From: Croceitalea sp947503285
GTDB taxonomy: Bacteria; Bacteroidota; Bacteroidia; Flavobacteriales; Flavobacteriaceae
Length of the DNA: 64,000 nt
Assembly: GCF_036985505.1 (NCBI RefSeq)
Contig: NZ_BTGQ01000006.1
Coordinates: 186,001 to 250,000, forward strand
Direction: 5' to 3'
Shown here: positions 44,428 to 53,935 of the stretch, one piece after another
Numbering within the stretch: position 1 is the first letter of the stretch
Layout of the letters: every line of letters starts with the position of its first letter
Made by a program: the position numbers and the translations under genes
Notes under the pieces: model-generated
The model's database searches: none
Seen by the model: the letters and a program-made list of their open reading frames with translations, nothing else
What the model was told of the DNA's origin: nothing

Positions 44428-46509
44428 TTAGTTTTCCAACTTCTTTTTATAATAATCATAGATTGCGAACTGTGAGCGTACTTTAGGTTTGTCATCATCG
44501 CGATAGGCATTATCATGCTTTTGAGAGAAAACCCGTCCCTTTATATTATCATTCCAAGATATCTCGAAAGTATCCAATAACTCTTGTTTGATATCCTCAT
44601 CATAAATAGGGCAGCCGACCTCTACGCGATAATCTATGTTTCGTGTCATCCAATCCGCCGAGGAGATATATACTTTCGGGTCATTATTATTGCCAAAAAT
44701 AAACACCCTCGGGTGCTCTAAAAATTTATCCACCACACTGATGGCCTCAATATTCTCACTCATTCCCGCAACACCAGGTATCAAACAATTCACCCCTCGT
44801 ATGATCAATTGTATCTTCACTCCTGCCCTACTCGCCTCATATAATTTGTCAACCATTTTATAAGAGGTAAAACTGTTCATCTTTATCTTGATGAATGCAT
44901 CCTTTCCTGCCCGTGCATTTTCGATTTCGCCATCTATCAACCTACTGAAAACACTTTTGGTATAATGTGGGGATACGATCAAGTGTTTGTACTTGTTAAT
45001 CTTATAGGGCACCTCAAAGAAATCAAAGACCCGATTCACTTCTTTTAAAATCGCATCATGACTTGTAAACAACGTAAAATCAGTATATATCTTCGCAGTA
45101 GACTCATTGAAGTTACCCGTACTGATAAAGCCATACCTTTTGATACCGTTCTCTTCTTCACGTTCTACAAAACACACTTTGGTATGTACTTTGAGCCCTG
45201 GTATACCAAAAATCAATTTAATACCCTCTTCTTGAAATTGGTTGGCATATTGAATATTTGCCTGCTCGTCAAATCGTGCCTGAAGTTCTATTTGTACGGT
45301 GACCTCTTTTCCGTTTTTTGCAGCATTTATAAGGGCTGCAGCCACTTGAGAGTTGTTGGCCAAACGGTAAACCGTCAATTTAATACGACGCACCTGTGGA
45401 TCCAAGGCGGCCTCTTTTAAAAAATTGATGACATACGAATAATCTTGATAGGGGGTATAGATCATATAATCGCGCAAGGCGATTTGTTCGAGGATACTGC
45501 CTTCGAGGTGAAAACCTTTAACCGGCAAGGCGTCAATCTTCTTGTACAGCAAGTCTGTTCTTCCCAAACTTGGAAAACCCATATAGTCACGCCTGTTATG
45601 GTATTTACCACCGGGAATAACACTATCGGTTTCCTCGATATTCATTTTTTCCTTAAGAAATCGTAGCGTGTCCATTTTGATTTTCTTGTCATAGACAAAA
45701 CGGACCGGATCGCTGATCTTTCTGTGCTCGACACTTGAGGATATCTTTTCGATGAAACTCTTACTGAGATCATTATCCATATCAAGTTCGGCATCCCTAG
45801 TGATCTTGATCATATGCGCAGCTATCTCTTCGTATTCGAACATGGTGAAAATCTTACCCATGCAAAAGCGGATGACATCATCGACCATCATGATGTAATT
45901 TTTGCCATTCTCTTCAGGAAGCACCACGAAACGCTTTAATGTTTTAGGAATCTCGATCAAAGCATATTGAACGCCTGCCCTTATGCTTTCTAACTTTGAA
46001 TCCCCTTTCAGTACTATCCGCACCGCCAAATAGGCCGCCGTATCCTTTAAATTTGGAAATTCAGCTAGGTTATTCAGAATAATGGTAATCAATTCAGGAT
46101 TCACCTCCTTCAGGAAGTAATTTCGAATAAACACCGCTTGGGATTCACTGACCTCGGTCTCATCTATCAAAAATATCTGCTCGGTTGCCAGTTCCCGTTC
46201 GATTTGCTGTAGAATTTTTCCGCTTTTGGATTGTAACCGGATAACGTTTGTAGTGATTTCCTCCAAAAGGTCCTTGGCCACCTCACCACCTAAAACGCTT
46301 TTCCCCGATTTACCGGCTTCAACGATTCGTTTGACCGTGGCGTAGCGCACTTTAAAGAACTCATCTAAATTATTACTGAAAATACCCAAGAAACGAAGGC
46401 GTTCAATCAAAGGCACATCTTTATCGGCGCTTTCTTGCAAAACCCTTTCGTTAAAATGCAACCAACTTATTTCTCTGTTTATGTACTCATTTTTAGGTTT
46501 AACAGTCAT
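44428..46509 (-). CDS. ppk1: Polyphosphate kinase 1
   Basis: 693 residues, full length. Makes inorganic polyphosphate from ATP at the membrane. Seen: N-terminal domain NREISWLHFNERVLQESAD (about 11-29), FFKVRYATV, middle domain, PLD-like catalytic domains with KVHTKVCFVEREEENG (conserved phospho-His, about residue 445) and GFISTGNFNESTAKIYTDF, and the second His region VEVGCPIYDEDIKQEL near the C-terminus. Three bp separate it from a SixA-like phosphatase upstream, a pairing that is common in this group. Confidence 0.96.
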   Translation of the reverse strand: MTVKPKNEYINREISWLHFNERVLQESADKDVPLIERLRFLGIFSNNLDEFFKVRYATVKRIVEAGKSGKSVLGGEVAKDLLEEITTNVIRLQSKSGKILQQIERELATEQIFLIDETEVSESQAVFIRNYFLKEVNPELITIILNNLAEFPNLKDTAAYLAVRIVLKGDSKLESIRAGVQYALIEIPKTLKRFVVLPEENGKNYIMMVDDVIRFCMGKIFTMFEYEEIAAHMIKITRDAELDMDNDLSKSFIEKISSSVEHRKISDPVRFVYDKKIKMDTLRFLKEKMNIEETDSVIPGGKYHNRRDYMGFPSLGRTDLLYKKIDALPVKGFHLEGSILEQIALRDYMIYTPYQDYSYVINFLKEAALDPQVRRIKLTVYRLANNSQVAAALINAAKNGKEVTVQIELQARFDEQANIQYANQFQEEGIKLIFGIPGLKVHTKVCFVEREEENGIKRYGFISTGNFNESTAKIYTDFTLFTSHDAILKEVNRVFDFFEVPYKINKYKHLIVSPHYTKSVFSRLIDGEIENARAGKDAFIKIKMNSFTSYKMVDKLYEASRAGVKIQLIIRGVNCLIPGVAGMSENIEAISVVDKFLEHPRVFIFGNNNDPKVYISSADWMTRNIDYRVEVGCPIYDEDIKQELLDTFEISWNDNIKGRVFSQKHDNAYRDDDKPKVRSQFAIYDYYKKKLEN

Positions 46510-46512
46510 TTG

Positions 46513-46998
46513 TCATCTTAGGTTTTTGGGAAAAATTGTTTCAATTGTAGTTCCATTTTTCAACTCACTCCACTGATTTACATCAAATTGAATTTCAGTC
46601 AACCCTGAGGTAGGCACATTGTCAATATAGGTATCTCCGAGCTCATTTACAAGAGAAGTAAATGCGTAATTGTGCCCAAATACCATTACGCTATCACAAG
46701 CTTCGGGCAGCCCCTTTAAAAAATTCAAAACCGACTCACCAGAAAAGTCATAGAGCCTATCTGAAATTGCAAATTTTTTAAAACCGACACTAAGGTTTCT
46801 TACAAAAATTACCGCGGTATGAAGGGCCCTTATGGCGTGACTGGAATAAATAAAATCCAATTTCTTATCCCTTTTCTTGAATTCTTGGGCGACCAAATGA
46901 GCGTCATTGATACCTCGTTCCTTTAATGGCCTGTCTTTATCATCTGCATTGTACGACCATGATGATTTACCATGCCTAACAAATACTACTGTTTTCAT
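46513..46998 (-). CDS. SixA-like histidine phosphatase
   Basis: 161 residues. Histidine phosphatase superfamily: the RHG motif appears at residues 8-10 (VFVRHGKSSW), the second His at DSVMVFGHNYAF (about 109), and Arg in SSHAIRALHTA. SixA removes phosphate from phospho-His, and relatives next to ppk may act on phosphohistidine or polyphosphate-linked signals; the substrate here is not known. Three bp upstream of ppk1 in the same direction. Confidence 0.85.
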   Translation of the reverse strand: MKTVVFVRHGKSSWSYNADDKDRPLKERGINDAHLVAQEFKKRDKKLDFIYSSHAIRALHTAVIFVRNLSVGFKKFAISDRLYDFSGESVLNFLKGLPEACDSVMVFGHNYAFTSLVNELGDTYIDNVPTSGLTEIQFDVNQWSELKNGTTIETIFPKNLR

Positions 46999-47051
46999 AT
47001 GGTTCGGTTTTTGGTATTATTATTTGAAATCCCTTTATCATATATTCAAAA

Positions 47052-47699
47052 CTAGGGTTGCAAGCGTTCGATTTTCCAATGGTGATCATCTTGAAGGGTA
47101 TATCGAATTCTATCATGTAATCGGTTTGGGCGACCTTGCCAAAACTCTATGGAAACTGGCCTTACCAAATACCCTCCCCAGTTCTCAGGTCTTTCCACTT
47201 CTTTATTTTCATATTCTTTTTCCAACTTTTGTAACCGCTCTTCCAAAACCTTACGCGATGCAACTACCCTACTTTGTTCAGAGGCAATGGCGCCCAACTG
47301 ACTACCGACCGGACGGGACTCAAAATAACCATCAGAGAGATTTTCCGCTATTTTCCCTGCATTACCTTTTATGATGACTTGTCTTTCAAGGTTAGGCCAA
47401 AAAAAAGATAAACATATCGATGGGTTTTCCGCTATTGCCCTTCCTTTTTCACTATCATAATTGGTGTAAAAAATAAAGCCTTCAAAAGTGTATTTTTTCA
47501 TAAGTACTACCCTACTCTTCGGAAAGCCATCCAGCCCTATGGTCGAAACGGTCATCGCGTTGGGTTCGTCTACCCCATCCGAGGCCTCAATCTCATCAAA
47601 CCACCGTTGAAACTGCTCTAGGGGGTTTTCAAGTATGGCATCTTCTATTAAAGCACTCTTTTCGTAAGATTTTCTGTAATTGCTAAGGTCTTTTTGCAT
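47052..47699 (-). CDS. pdxH: Pyridoxamine 5'-phosphate oxidase
   Basis: 215 residues. FMN enzyme that makes pyridoxal 5'-phosphate from PNP or PMP. Seen: NAMTVSTIGLDGFPKSRVVL (about 47-66), FYTNYDSEKGRAIAENP with FMN contacts (about 77-93), FFWPNLERQVIIKG, SRPVGSQLGAIASEQSRV (about 124-141) and the C-terminal FWQGRPNRLHDRIRYTLQ, ending WKIERLQP as in the family. Full length. Confidence 0.95.
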   Translation of the reverse strand: MQKDLSNYRKSYEKSALIEDAILENPLEQFQRWFDEIEASDGVDEPNAMTVSTIGLDGFPKSRVVLMKKYTFEGFIFYTNYDSEKGRAIAENPSICLSFFWPNLERQVIIKGNAGKIAENLSDGYFESRPVGSQLGAIASEQSRVVASRKVLEERLQKLEKEYENKEVERPENWGGYLVRPVSIEFWQGRPNRLHDRIRYTLQDDHHWKIERLQP

Positions 47700-47759
47700 A
47701 GTTCTTCAAAGTTCTGCAAAAGATGGGAGAAGTTAAAATATCAACAGGTTTTGTTCTAA

Positions 47760-48665
47760 CTAAGCTAAAAATGATTTTCCGTCTTCGGCAAGTTCAACAT
47801 TTTCAAAAACCGTCTTTGCCTCTTCCCTAAAAAGCTCCAATGATTTATACCTTGTAGAATAATGCCCCAAGATCAGTTTGCCCACATTGGCCTTTTTTGC
47901 AATTGTTGCAGCTTCTTTGGCCGTGGCATGTTTTGTTTTTGCGCAAAGATGTTTTTCTGTTTCCAAAAAAGTGGACTCATGGTATAACAAATCCGTTCCA
48001 GCTATTATGGAAACAATTTCCTCTTTGTATGCAGTATCACTGCAAAAGGCATAACTTTTTGGTTTTGCTGGGTCAAAGGTTATCTTCTCATTAGGGATGA
48101 CAGTTCCATTTTCAAGGGTAACGGCTTGGCCTTTCTTGATATTGTTATACTGATTTTTATCGATTTGTAATTTTGAAACAGCCTCAATATTCAAAGTCCG
48201 CTCTGATGACTTTTCTTGAAACAAAAAACCGTTTGTATAAACCCTATGATGTAGCGGAATTGTTTTTACCGACACCTTATCGTCCTCAAAAATCGTTTGG
48301 CTTGTGGTGCTGGTCAACTCATGAAAAATAAGGGGATAATTTGTCCAAGAATCCCCAAGTTTTAAAAGTAGGGTAATTGCTTCCTTGATTCCTTTTGGCC
48401 CGTAAATGTGTAACTCTTGTTCCCTACCCAATAACCTAAAGGTCGAAACCAATCCAGGTAACCCAAAAAAATGATCACCATGCAGATGTGAGATGAAAAT
48501 ATGCTTGATTCTTGAAAACTTGATTTTCATTTTGCGGAGCTGCAACTGCGTACCTTCACCACAATCTATCGAAAACAAGTGGTTTTTTATTTCTAAGACT
48601 TGTGCAGTAGGGTTATTTAGGTTTCTCGGAGTGGCTGAATAACACCCTAATATAGTTAACTTCAT
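47760..48665 (-). CDS. rnz: Ribonuclease Z
   Basis: 301 residues. Zinc endonuclease that cuts the 3' trailer from pre-tRNAs lacking encoded CCA. Beta-lactamase fold: SHLHGDHFFGLPG with zinc ligands His60, His62, Asp64, His65; FCSDTAY (about 213-219), LYHESTF, KHATAKEAATIAKKANV and LGHYSTRYK (about 268) supply the rest. Overlaps the small STAS-like gene upstream by 4 bp, so translation is probably coupled. Confidence 0.94.
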   Translation of the reverse strand: MKLTILGCYSATPRNLNNPTAQVLEIKNHLFSIDCGEGTQLQLRKMKIKFSRIKHIFISHLHGDHFFGLPGLVSTFRLLGREQELHIYGPKGIKEAITLLLKLGDSWTNYPLIFHELTSTTSQTIFEDDKVSVKTIPLHHRVYTNGFLFQEKSSERTLNIEAVSKLQIDKNQYNNIKKGQAVTLENGTVIPNEKITFDPAKPKSYAFCSDTAYKEEIVSIIAGTDLLYHESTFLETEKHLCAKTKHATAKEAATIAKKANVGKLILGHYSTRYKSLELFREEAKTVFENVELAEDGKSFLA

Positions 48666-48994
48666 AAATCAAGGTCGCGTTCTATCTCTTCCATTTCTAT
48701 AACATCCATAGCTTCTTGAATAGTGGGCACGACACATATTTCTTCAGGAACTTCATCATAGGACACCTTCTCCGTAACCAAAACAAAGGATTTTTTTAAA
48801 CTGCGATGGGTGTTCGATAGTTCTAAAAATTCGAGGATATCACCAGCACTTAAATGTTCAAAGCTAAATAAGTTGACAATGATATGATCATGTTTAAGAT
48901 CGTGGTATCCTTTTTTTAAATTTTTCAAAAAAGTTTCTAAAGAGGTGTTTTCTTGAAAAACCGTTGTTGTCGTTCCTTGTTTATCAAAAATCAT
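48662..48994 (-). CDS. Small STAS-like protein coupled to rnz
   Basis: 110 residues: short strands and helices in a STAS-like order (TTTVFQENTSLETFLKNL, HIIVNLFSFEHLSAGDILEF, LKKSFVLVTEKVSYDEVP, VPTIQEAMDVIEMEEIERDL). The alternation of strand and amphipathic helix resembles anti-sigma-antagonist folds, but no phosphorylated Ser motif is clear. Starts 5 bp after pyrB and overlaps rnz by 4 bp. It is often mis-annotated as ribonuclease Z by neighbourhood. Function unknown. Confidence 0.65.
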   Translation of the reverse strand: MIFDKQGTTTTVFQENTSLETFLKNLKKGYHDLKHDHIIVNLFSFEHLSAGDILEFLELSNTHRSLKKSFVLVTEKVSYDEVPEEICVVPTIQEAMDVIEMEEIERDLDL

Positions 48995-48999
48995 GGTCG

Positions 49000-49926
49000 T
49001 TATTTAATTTTAGAGGCCAAAAGATAGATTACGGCCATACGGATTGCAACCCCGTTTTCAACTTGGTTTAAAATAACCGATTGATCTGAATCCGCCACAT
49101 CACTCGTAATTTCCACTCCCCTATTTATTGGTCCGGGATGCATGATGACAATCTTCTTTTCAAGACTGTCCAATAATTTTTTATCCACTCCATATTGTTG
49201 GGTATATTCCCTTGTCGTCGGAAAATAGCTAATGTCCATTCGTTCATTTTGAACACGTAACATATTGGCAACATCACACCATTCAAGGGCATCTTTAAGA
49301 TTCGTTTCCACACCAACACCTAATGATGCTATATGTTTCGGAATCAAGGTCTTTGGTCCGCACACCTTTACATTTGCACCTTGTAACTTCAGGGCAAAAA
49401 TATTTGACAATGCCACTCTTGAATGTAAAATATCGCCAACGATCACCACATTCTTTCCAGCAACCTCCCCTAATTCCTCTTTAATGGAATACGAGTCTAA
49501 AAGTGCTTGGGTCGGGTGTTCATGAGCCCCATCACCTGCATTTACAATAGCAGCGTTGACATGCTTTGAAAGAAATATACCGGCACCAGGATTAGGATGG
49601 CGCATCACTACCATATCAACTTTCATGGATAGGATATTGTTGACGGTATCTATTAAAGTCTCCCCTTTTTTGACTGAGGATTGGGCCGCTGAGAAATTTA
49701 TCACATCAGCCGATAATCTTTTCTCTGCAAGTTCAAAGGAAAGCTTCGTTCTTGTACTGTTTTCAAAAAAAATATTGGCTATGGTGATATCCCTGAGCGT
49801 AGGCACTTTTTTAATGGAACGATTAATGACCTCTTTAAAATGATCGGCCGTTTCAAAAATGAGTTGTATATCCTTTTGGTTCAGATACTTTATTCCCAAT
49901 AAATGGTTAACACTCAATTCACCCAT
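49000..49926 (-). CDS. pyrB: Aspartate carbamoyltransferase catalytic subunit
   Basis: 308 residues. First committed step of pyrimidine synthesis: carbamoyl phosphate and aspartate to carbamoyl aspartate. Seen: carbamoyl phosphate loop FFENSTRTKLSFELAEKRL (about 54-72), the 80s-loop Ser/Lys SSVKKGETLIDTV, MRHPNPGAGIFL, GDGAHEHPTQALLDSYSI (about 132-149) and HPGPINRGVEI (about 263-273). No regulatory pyrI gene is adjacent. It follows pyrR by 3 bp. Confidence 0.96.
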   Translation of the reverse strand: MGELSVNHLLGIKYLNQKDIQLIFETADHFKEVINRSIKKVPTLRDITIANIFFENSTRTKLSFELAEKRLSADVINFSAAQSSVKKGETLIDTVNNILSMKVDMVVMRHPNPGAGIFLSKHVNAAIVNAGDGAHEHPTQALLDSYSIKEELGEVAGKNVVIVGDILHSRVALSNIFALKLQGANVKVCGPKTLIPKHIASLGVGVETNLKDALEWCDVANMLRVQNERMDISYFPTTREYTQQYGVDKKLLDSLEKKIVIMHPGPINRGVEITSDVADSDQSVILNQVENGVAIRMAVIYLLASKIK

Positions 49927-49929
49927 AAT

Positions 49930-50469
49930 CTATCTACTTACTAAATAAACCGCATCTTCCCCGTCATTTTCCTTCCACATTACTTTTACCTTTTCTTCAT
50001 TGATTGCATCTACTTGGCGCCCCCTATAATTCGGCTGTATGGGCAAATGCCTACTAAACCTTCTATCTATTAAGGTGAGTAGTTCGATTTCTTTCGGCCT
50101 GCCAAAAGATTGGACTGCGGTCAGTGCTGCCCGAATACTTCGACCGGTGTATAGCACATCGTCTACGAAAACAACTTTTTTATTTTCCACCAAAAAGTCA
50201 ATTTTTGTCTGATTTGCGGCAAGAATCTTATCACCACGCCTAAAATCGTCACGATAGAAAGTGATATCAAGGGAACCCAATTTTATGTTATGTACCTTAT
50301 AATCTTGCTGTAGAAGTTTTGCCAAGCGGTTTGCTAAATAAATGCCCCGAGGTTGAATACCGATTAAAACGGTATTTGAAAAATCAAGATGGTTTTCTAG
50401 AAGCTGGCAAGCTAAACGATGAAGAATGATATGAATTTCTGTGTCAGAAAGGAGTCGTTTTTGGCTCAT
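49930..50469 (-). CDS. pyrR: PyrR, pyrimidine regulator / uracil phosphoribosyltransferase
   Basis: 179 residues, type I phosphoribosyltransferase fold. The PRPP loop is VVFVDDVLYTGRSIRAAL (about 95-112); IGIQPRGIYLANRL and LTLIDRRFSRHLPIQPNYRG are typical of PyrR. In Firmicutes PyrR binds pyr mRNA and attenuates transcription; I could not identify a PyrR-binding leader hairpin here, so the regulatory role in this organism is inference. Forms a pair with pyrB. Confidence 0.92.
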   Translation of the reverse strand: MSQKRLLSDTEIHIILHRLACQLLENHLDFSNTVLIGIQPRGIYLANRLAKLLQQDYKVHNIKLGSLDITFYRDDFRRGDKILAANQTKIDFLVENKKVVFVDDVLYTGRSIRAALTAVQSFGRPKEIELLTLIDRRFSRHLPIQPNYRGRQVDAINEEKVKVMWKENDGEDAVYLVSR

Positions 50470-50534
50470 AGGCTATACAACCAATGCATTTGAATTACAA
50501 AAGTAAGCAATTCTAAAGGTAAGTCAATATAAAA

Positions 50535-50570
50535 GAAAAGCCCTTGATGAATATTCATCAAGGGCTTTTC
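50535..50570. terminator. Perfect 36-base palindromic terminator after rpsA
   Basis: GAAAAGCCCTTGATGAAT and its exact reverse complement, with no loop spacer beyond the centre bases, followed on the minus strand by a T-rich tract. Ends the rpsA transcript, just upstream of pyrR. Confidence 0.8.
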
Positions 50571-50588
50571 AAGATTGGGGGCCAACGC

Positions 50589-52451
50589 TTATTTCTTTTT
50601 GGCGTCAGCTTCCATTTTCTCTTTCAGCGCCTGTAACTGTGAATTGGCATCACCTAGGGTAGGTGCAGCTTCATCGGCAGCAGCTGCCATTTTCTTTTTG
50701 GCCGCTTTTACATTTCGCTCTTCTTGTTCCCTAAACAGGGCAGTATGACTGGCAACCACTCGTTTGAAGTCTTTATTGAACTCGATAATCTTGAATTCAA
50801 CCTCTTCACCCTTAGTGATTTTTTTACCGTCTTCTTTCTCCATATGTCGAGAAGGGATAAAACCGGTAATATCGTCATTGAAAACAACTGTTGCACCTTT
50901 ATCAACAATATCACTTACAGCTGCTTTGTGCACAGTTCCTTCGGCGAATTCAGTTTCATACTTGTCCCAAGGATTTTCTGTAGTCTGTTTGTGGCCCAAA
51001 CTTAGTTTTCTGCCTTCAACATCCAATTCAAGAACCTCAACCTCTAAAGTATCCCCTACGTTTACGAACTCGGAAGGATGCTTGATTTTCTTGGTCCATG
51101 ACAGATCGGAAATATAGATCAATCCATCGATACCCTCTTCCATTTCAACAAAGACACCGAAATTGGTAAAGTTCCTCACAATACCTTTATGCCTTGAGCC
51201 AACGGGGTATTTTGAAGTAATGTCCGTCCATGGATCTGGAGTCAGTTGTTTGATCCCTAAAGACATTTTTCTATCTTCCCTATCAAGGGTAAGTACTACT
51301 GCCTCGACCTCATCACCTACTTTTACGAAATCTTGGGCAGATCGTAAGTGCGTAGACCATGACATTTCTGATACGTGAATCAATCCCTCAACACCTTCAG
51401 CAACTTCAATAAACGCGCCATAGTCTGCAATAACGACCACTTTACCTTTTACCTTGTCACCTATTTTCATTTCATCACCTAAGGCATCCCATGGATGTTT
51501 CTCCAATTGCTTAAGACCTAGTTGTATTCTTGATTTGTTATCATCAAAATCAAGGATTACCACATTTAGTTTTTGATCCAGTTCAACAACCTCGTTTGGA
51601 TGGTTGATCCTGCTCCAAGAAAGATCCGTGATATGTACAAGTCCGTCGACACCGCCAAGGTCAATAAAGACACCATATGATGTGATGTTTTTGACGACAC
51701 CTTCCAATACCTGACCTTTTTCAAGCTGACCGATAATCTCTTTTTTCTGCTCTTCAATATCAGCCTCGATAAGTGCTTTATGCGATACTACGACATTTTT
51801 GAACTCATGGTTGATTTTCACCACCTTGAATTCCATTGTTTTACCAACGTACTGATCGTAGTCACGAATTGGTTTCACATCAATTTGAGAACCGGGCAAG
51901 AATGCTTCGATACCAAAAACATCGACAATCATACCACCTTTGGTTCTACACTTTACAAAACCGGTAACGATCTCTTCTTTATCGTGGGCAGCATTAACGC
52001 GATCCCAAGCCATAATAGTTCTGGCCTTTCTATGCGATAAAACCAATTGACCCGTTTTATCTTCCCTGATATCGATAAGTACCTCTACTTTATCCCCAAC
52101 CTTCAAATCAGGATTGTATCGGAACTCGTTTAATGAGATAACCCCTTCAGATTTTGCATTGATATCAATAATGGCCTCGCGGTCGGTCATGTGCACGACC
52201 TTACCCTCAACCACTTCGGCATCTGCGGTATCGACAAAGTTCTCCTCAACTAAAGATTCAAACTCTTTCAACTTTGTATCATCAACACGCTCAATTCCCT
52301 CTTCATACTTGTCCCAATCAAAGGTTTCAAGAAATTCTTGTGGGTCTTGCTTTGGTGTTTCCTGTTTTTTTGTCTCTACTACCTCTTGAAGTGTTTCGGT
52401 AGCTGCTTGCGAAGCTTCAGTGGCTTCTACTGTTTTTTGCTCTTCAGCCAT
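50589..52451 (-). CDS. rpsA: 30S ribosomal protein S1
   Basis: 620 residues. Binds mRNA and brings it to the ribosome, important in Bacteroidota where Shine-Dalgarno sequences are weak. An acidic, Gln/Thr-rich N-terminal tail (about 1-70) is followed by six S1/OB domains, for example GKVVHMTDREAIIDI, GFVKCRTKGGMIVDVFGIEA, GVVKNITSYGVFIDLGGVDG, GKVVVIADYGAFIEVAEGVE, GIVRNFTNFGVFVEMEEGID and a divergent last one (AAVSDIVDKGATVVF). Repeats end in LGLKQL, LGIKQL or LGHKQT. A palindromic terminator follows. Confidence 0.96.
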   Translation of the reverse strand: MAEEQKTVEATEASQAATETLQEVVETKKQETPKQDPQEFLETFDWDKYEEGIERVDDTKLKEFESLVEENFVDTADAEVVEGKVVHMTDREAIIDINAKSEGVISLNEFRYNPDLKVGDKVEVLIDIREDKTGQLVLSHRKARTIMAWDRVNAAHDKEEIVTGFVKCRTKGGMIVDVFGIEAFLPGSQIDVKPIRDYDQYVGKTMEFKVVKINHEFKNVVVSHKALIEADIEEQKKEIIGQLEKGQVLEGVVKNITSYGVFIDLGGVDGLVHITDLSWSRINHPNEVVELDQKLNVVILDFDDNKSRIQLGLKQLEKHPWDALGDEMKIGDKVKGKVVVIADYGAFIEVAEGVEGLIHVSEMSWSTHLRSAQDFVKVGDEVEAVVLTLDREDRKMSLGIKQLTPDPWTDITSKYPVGSRHKGIVRNFTNFGVFVEMEEGIDGLIYISDLSWTKKIKHPSEFVNVGDTLEVEVLELDVEGRKLSLGHKQTTENPWDKYETEFAEGTVHKAAVSDIVDKGATVVFNDDITGFIPSRHMEKEDGKKITKGEEVEFKIIEFNKDFKRVVASHTALFREQEERNVKAAKKKMAAAADEAAPTLGDANSQLQALKEKMEADAKKK

Positions 52452-52713
52452 TTGCTGATTACTATTTGTATTCTACAGATTTACAAGGGTTAAACGATTA
52501 CTGTAGAAGTCGTTATTCTTTTTTCGATCCCTTTTTTCCCTTGTGTTTCGTTAAAAAGGAGTGCAAAAATACAATTAATTCCCAGTTATACAAAGTACTA
52601 CCCATATTCATAAAAAAAGCGCCAACAAATAACCCGAATTTCATTAAAAATGTGACTTTTATGGTTATCTTGGTTCTTACAAGTAAGATAAGCATTAAAA
52701 TAATTAAGACATT

Positions 52714-53094
52714 ATGAGTGTTAAAGCAAAATATCAAGGTGTTCTCGATTTAGGTCAACAACTCGGAATCAAAAATGGGGACGTTTCAGAAGAAGGTGGC
52801 GTATTAAAGATAAAAGGTGAGGCAAACACACCTTACGAAAAGGATTTATTGTGGGATAAAATCAAACAATTAGGTGGCGAAAATGCTTCTGATGTAAAAG
52901 CGAATATCACGGTTAGTGATGACTCTGTTTATCATAGGCATACGGTTGCCAGCGGAGAATCTTTAAGCAAAATCGCGAAACATTACTATGGCGATGCCAT
53001 GAAATATAATAAGATTTTTGATGCCAATACCAACATCTTAAAGAATCCTGACGTGATTCACCCCGATCAGGTTTTGGTCATTCCAAACATCTAG
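52714..53094 (+). CDS. LysM/BON-like small protein (YgaU/Kbp type)
   Basis: 126 residues, no signal peptide. An N-terminal shortened BON-like region (about 15-70: DVSEEGGVLKIKGEANTPYE, KANITVSDDSV) and a C-terminal LysM domain (about 73-125: YHRHTVASGESLSKIAKHYY, YNKIFDANTNIL, VIHPDQVLVIPNI). The E. coli relative Kbp/YgaU senses K+; whether this one binds K+, peptidoglycan or something else is not shown. A strong terminator follows; cmk is convergent. Confidence 0.85.
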   Translation: MSVKAKYQGVLDLGQQLGIKNGDVSEEGGVLKIKGEANTPYEKDLLWDKIKQLGGENASDVKANITVSDDSVYHRHTVASGESLSKIAKHYYGDAMKYNKIFDANTNILKNPDVIHPDQVLVIPNI

Positions 53095-53121
53095 GCCTAC
53101 TACCTAGATTTTAAAGACAAG

Positions 53122-53151
53122 AAAATCCCGTTGTTATCGCAACGGGATTTT
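53122..53151. terminator. Bidirectional terminator between the LysM gene and cmk
   Basis: AAAATCCCGTTG, loop TTATCG, CAACGGGATTTT, twelve pairs, followed by Ts on the plus strand. Confidence 0.85.
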
Positions 53152-53211
53152 TTTATTTTTCCAATCTTAAGGTTCAAGACCTTTATGGCCTGTCGGATTT
53201 GTCTTTGGAAT

Positions 53212-53901
53212 TCATTGATTGATTACCCGTAAGGTGAAGTTGTATATGCGTTCAAACTGCTCTTCAAGGCCCATATCACTATTGTCAAAAACGATGGCAT
53301 CGTCTGCTTTTCGAAGCGGGGATACCTTTCTATTGGAATCGATGGCATCACGCTCTTCGACATTTTTAAGTACTTCCCCATAGGTTACCTTATCCCCTCT
53401 ATCCAAGAGCTCTTTATAGCGTCGCTGCGCCCTTGCCGCGGCAGAGGCGGTCATGAATATCTTAAGCTCCGCATCAGGAAAAACAACGGTACCGATATCG
53501 CGACCATCCATTACAATACCCTTTTCCTTGCCCATTTGTTGTTGCATAGCAACCAACTTGTCACGTACGGCTTTTATAGTAGCTATTTTGCTTACCTGAC
53601 GAGAGACTTCCAAGGTCCTGATTTTACGTTCCACATTTTCACCATTCAATGTAATATCCGATTGGCCTGCTTCACCACTCAAAACAAACTTCAATTGAAT
53701 TTTTGGCAATGACTTTACTACTGCCAATTCATCGAATCGTTCATCTGAAACGAAACCATGGTTCATGGCATAAAAAGTGACCGCTCGATACATGGCGCCC
53801 GTGTCTACATAAATGTAGCCCAATGCTTTTGCCAATTGTTTGGCGATAGTGCTTTTTCCGGTTGAGGAAAAACCATCAACTGCAACGGTAATTTTTCGCA
53901 T
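53212..53901 (-). CDS. cmk: Cytidylate kinase
   Basis: 229 residues. Phosphorylates CMP and dCMP with ATP. P-loop GFSSTGKSTIAKQLAKALG (about 10-28), YVDTGAMYRAVTFYAM (about 31-46), IVMDGRDIGTVVFPDAELKI (about 139-158) and the LID Arg residues in RRYKELLDRGDK. Full length. Spaced 34 bp from lon, same direction. Confidence 0.95.
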   Translation of the reverse strand: MRKITVAVDGFSSTGKSTIAKQLAKALGYIYVDTGAMYRAVTFYAMNHGFVSDERFDELAVVKSLPKIQLKFVLSGEAGQSDITLNGENVERKIRTLEVSRQVSKIATIKAVRDKLVAMQQQMGKEKGIVMDGRDIGTVVFPDAELKIFMTASAAARAQRRYKELLDRGDKVTYGEVLKNVEERDAIDSNRKVSPLRKADDAIVFDNSDMGLEEQFERIYNFTLRVINQ

Positions 53902-53935
53902 GTCTAAAAATACCTAGAAATTATGTTCTTAAATA

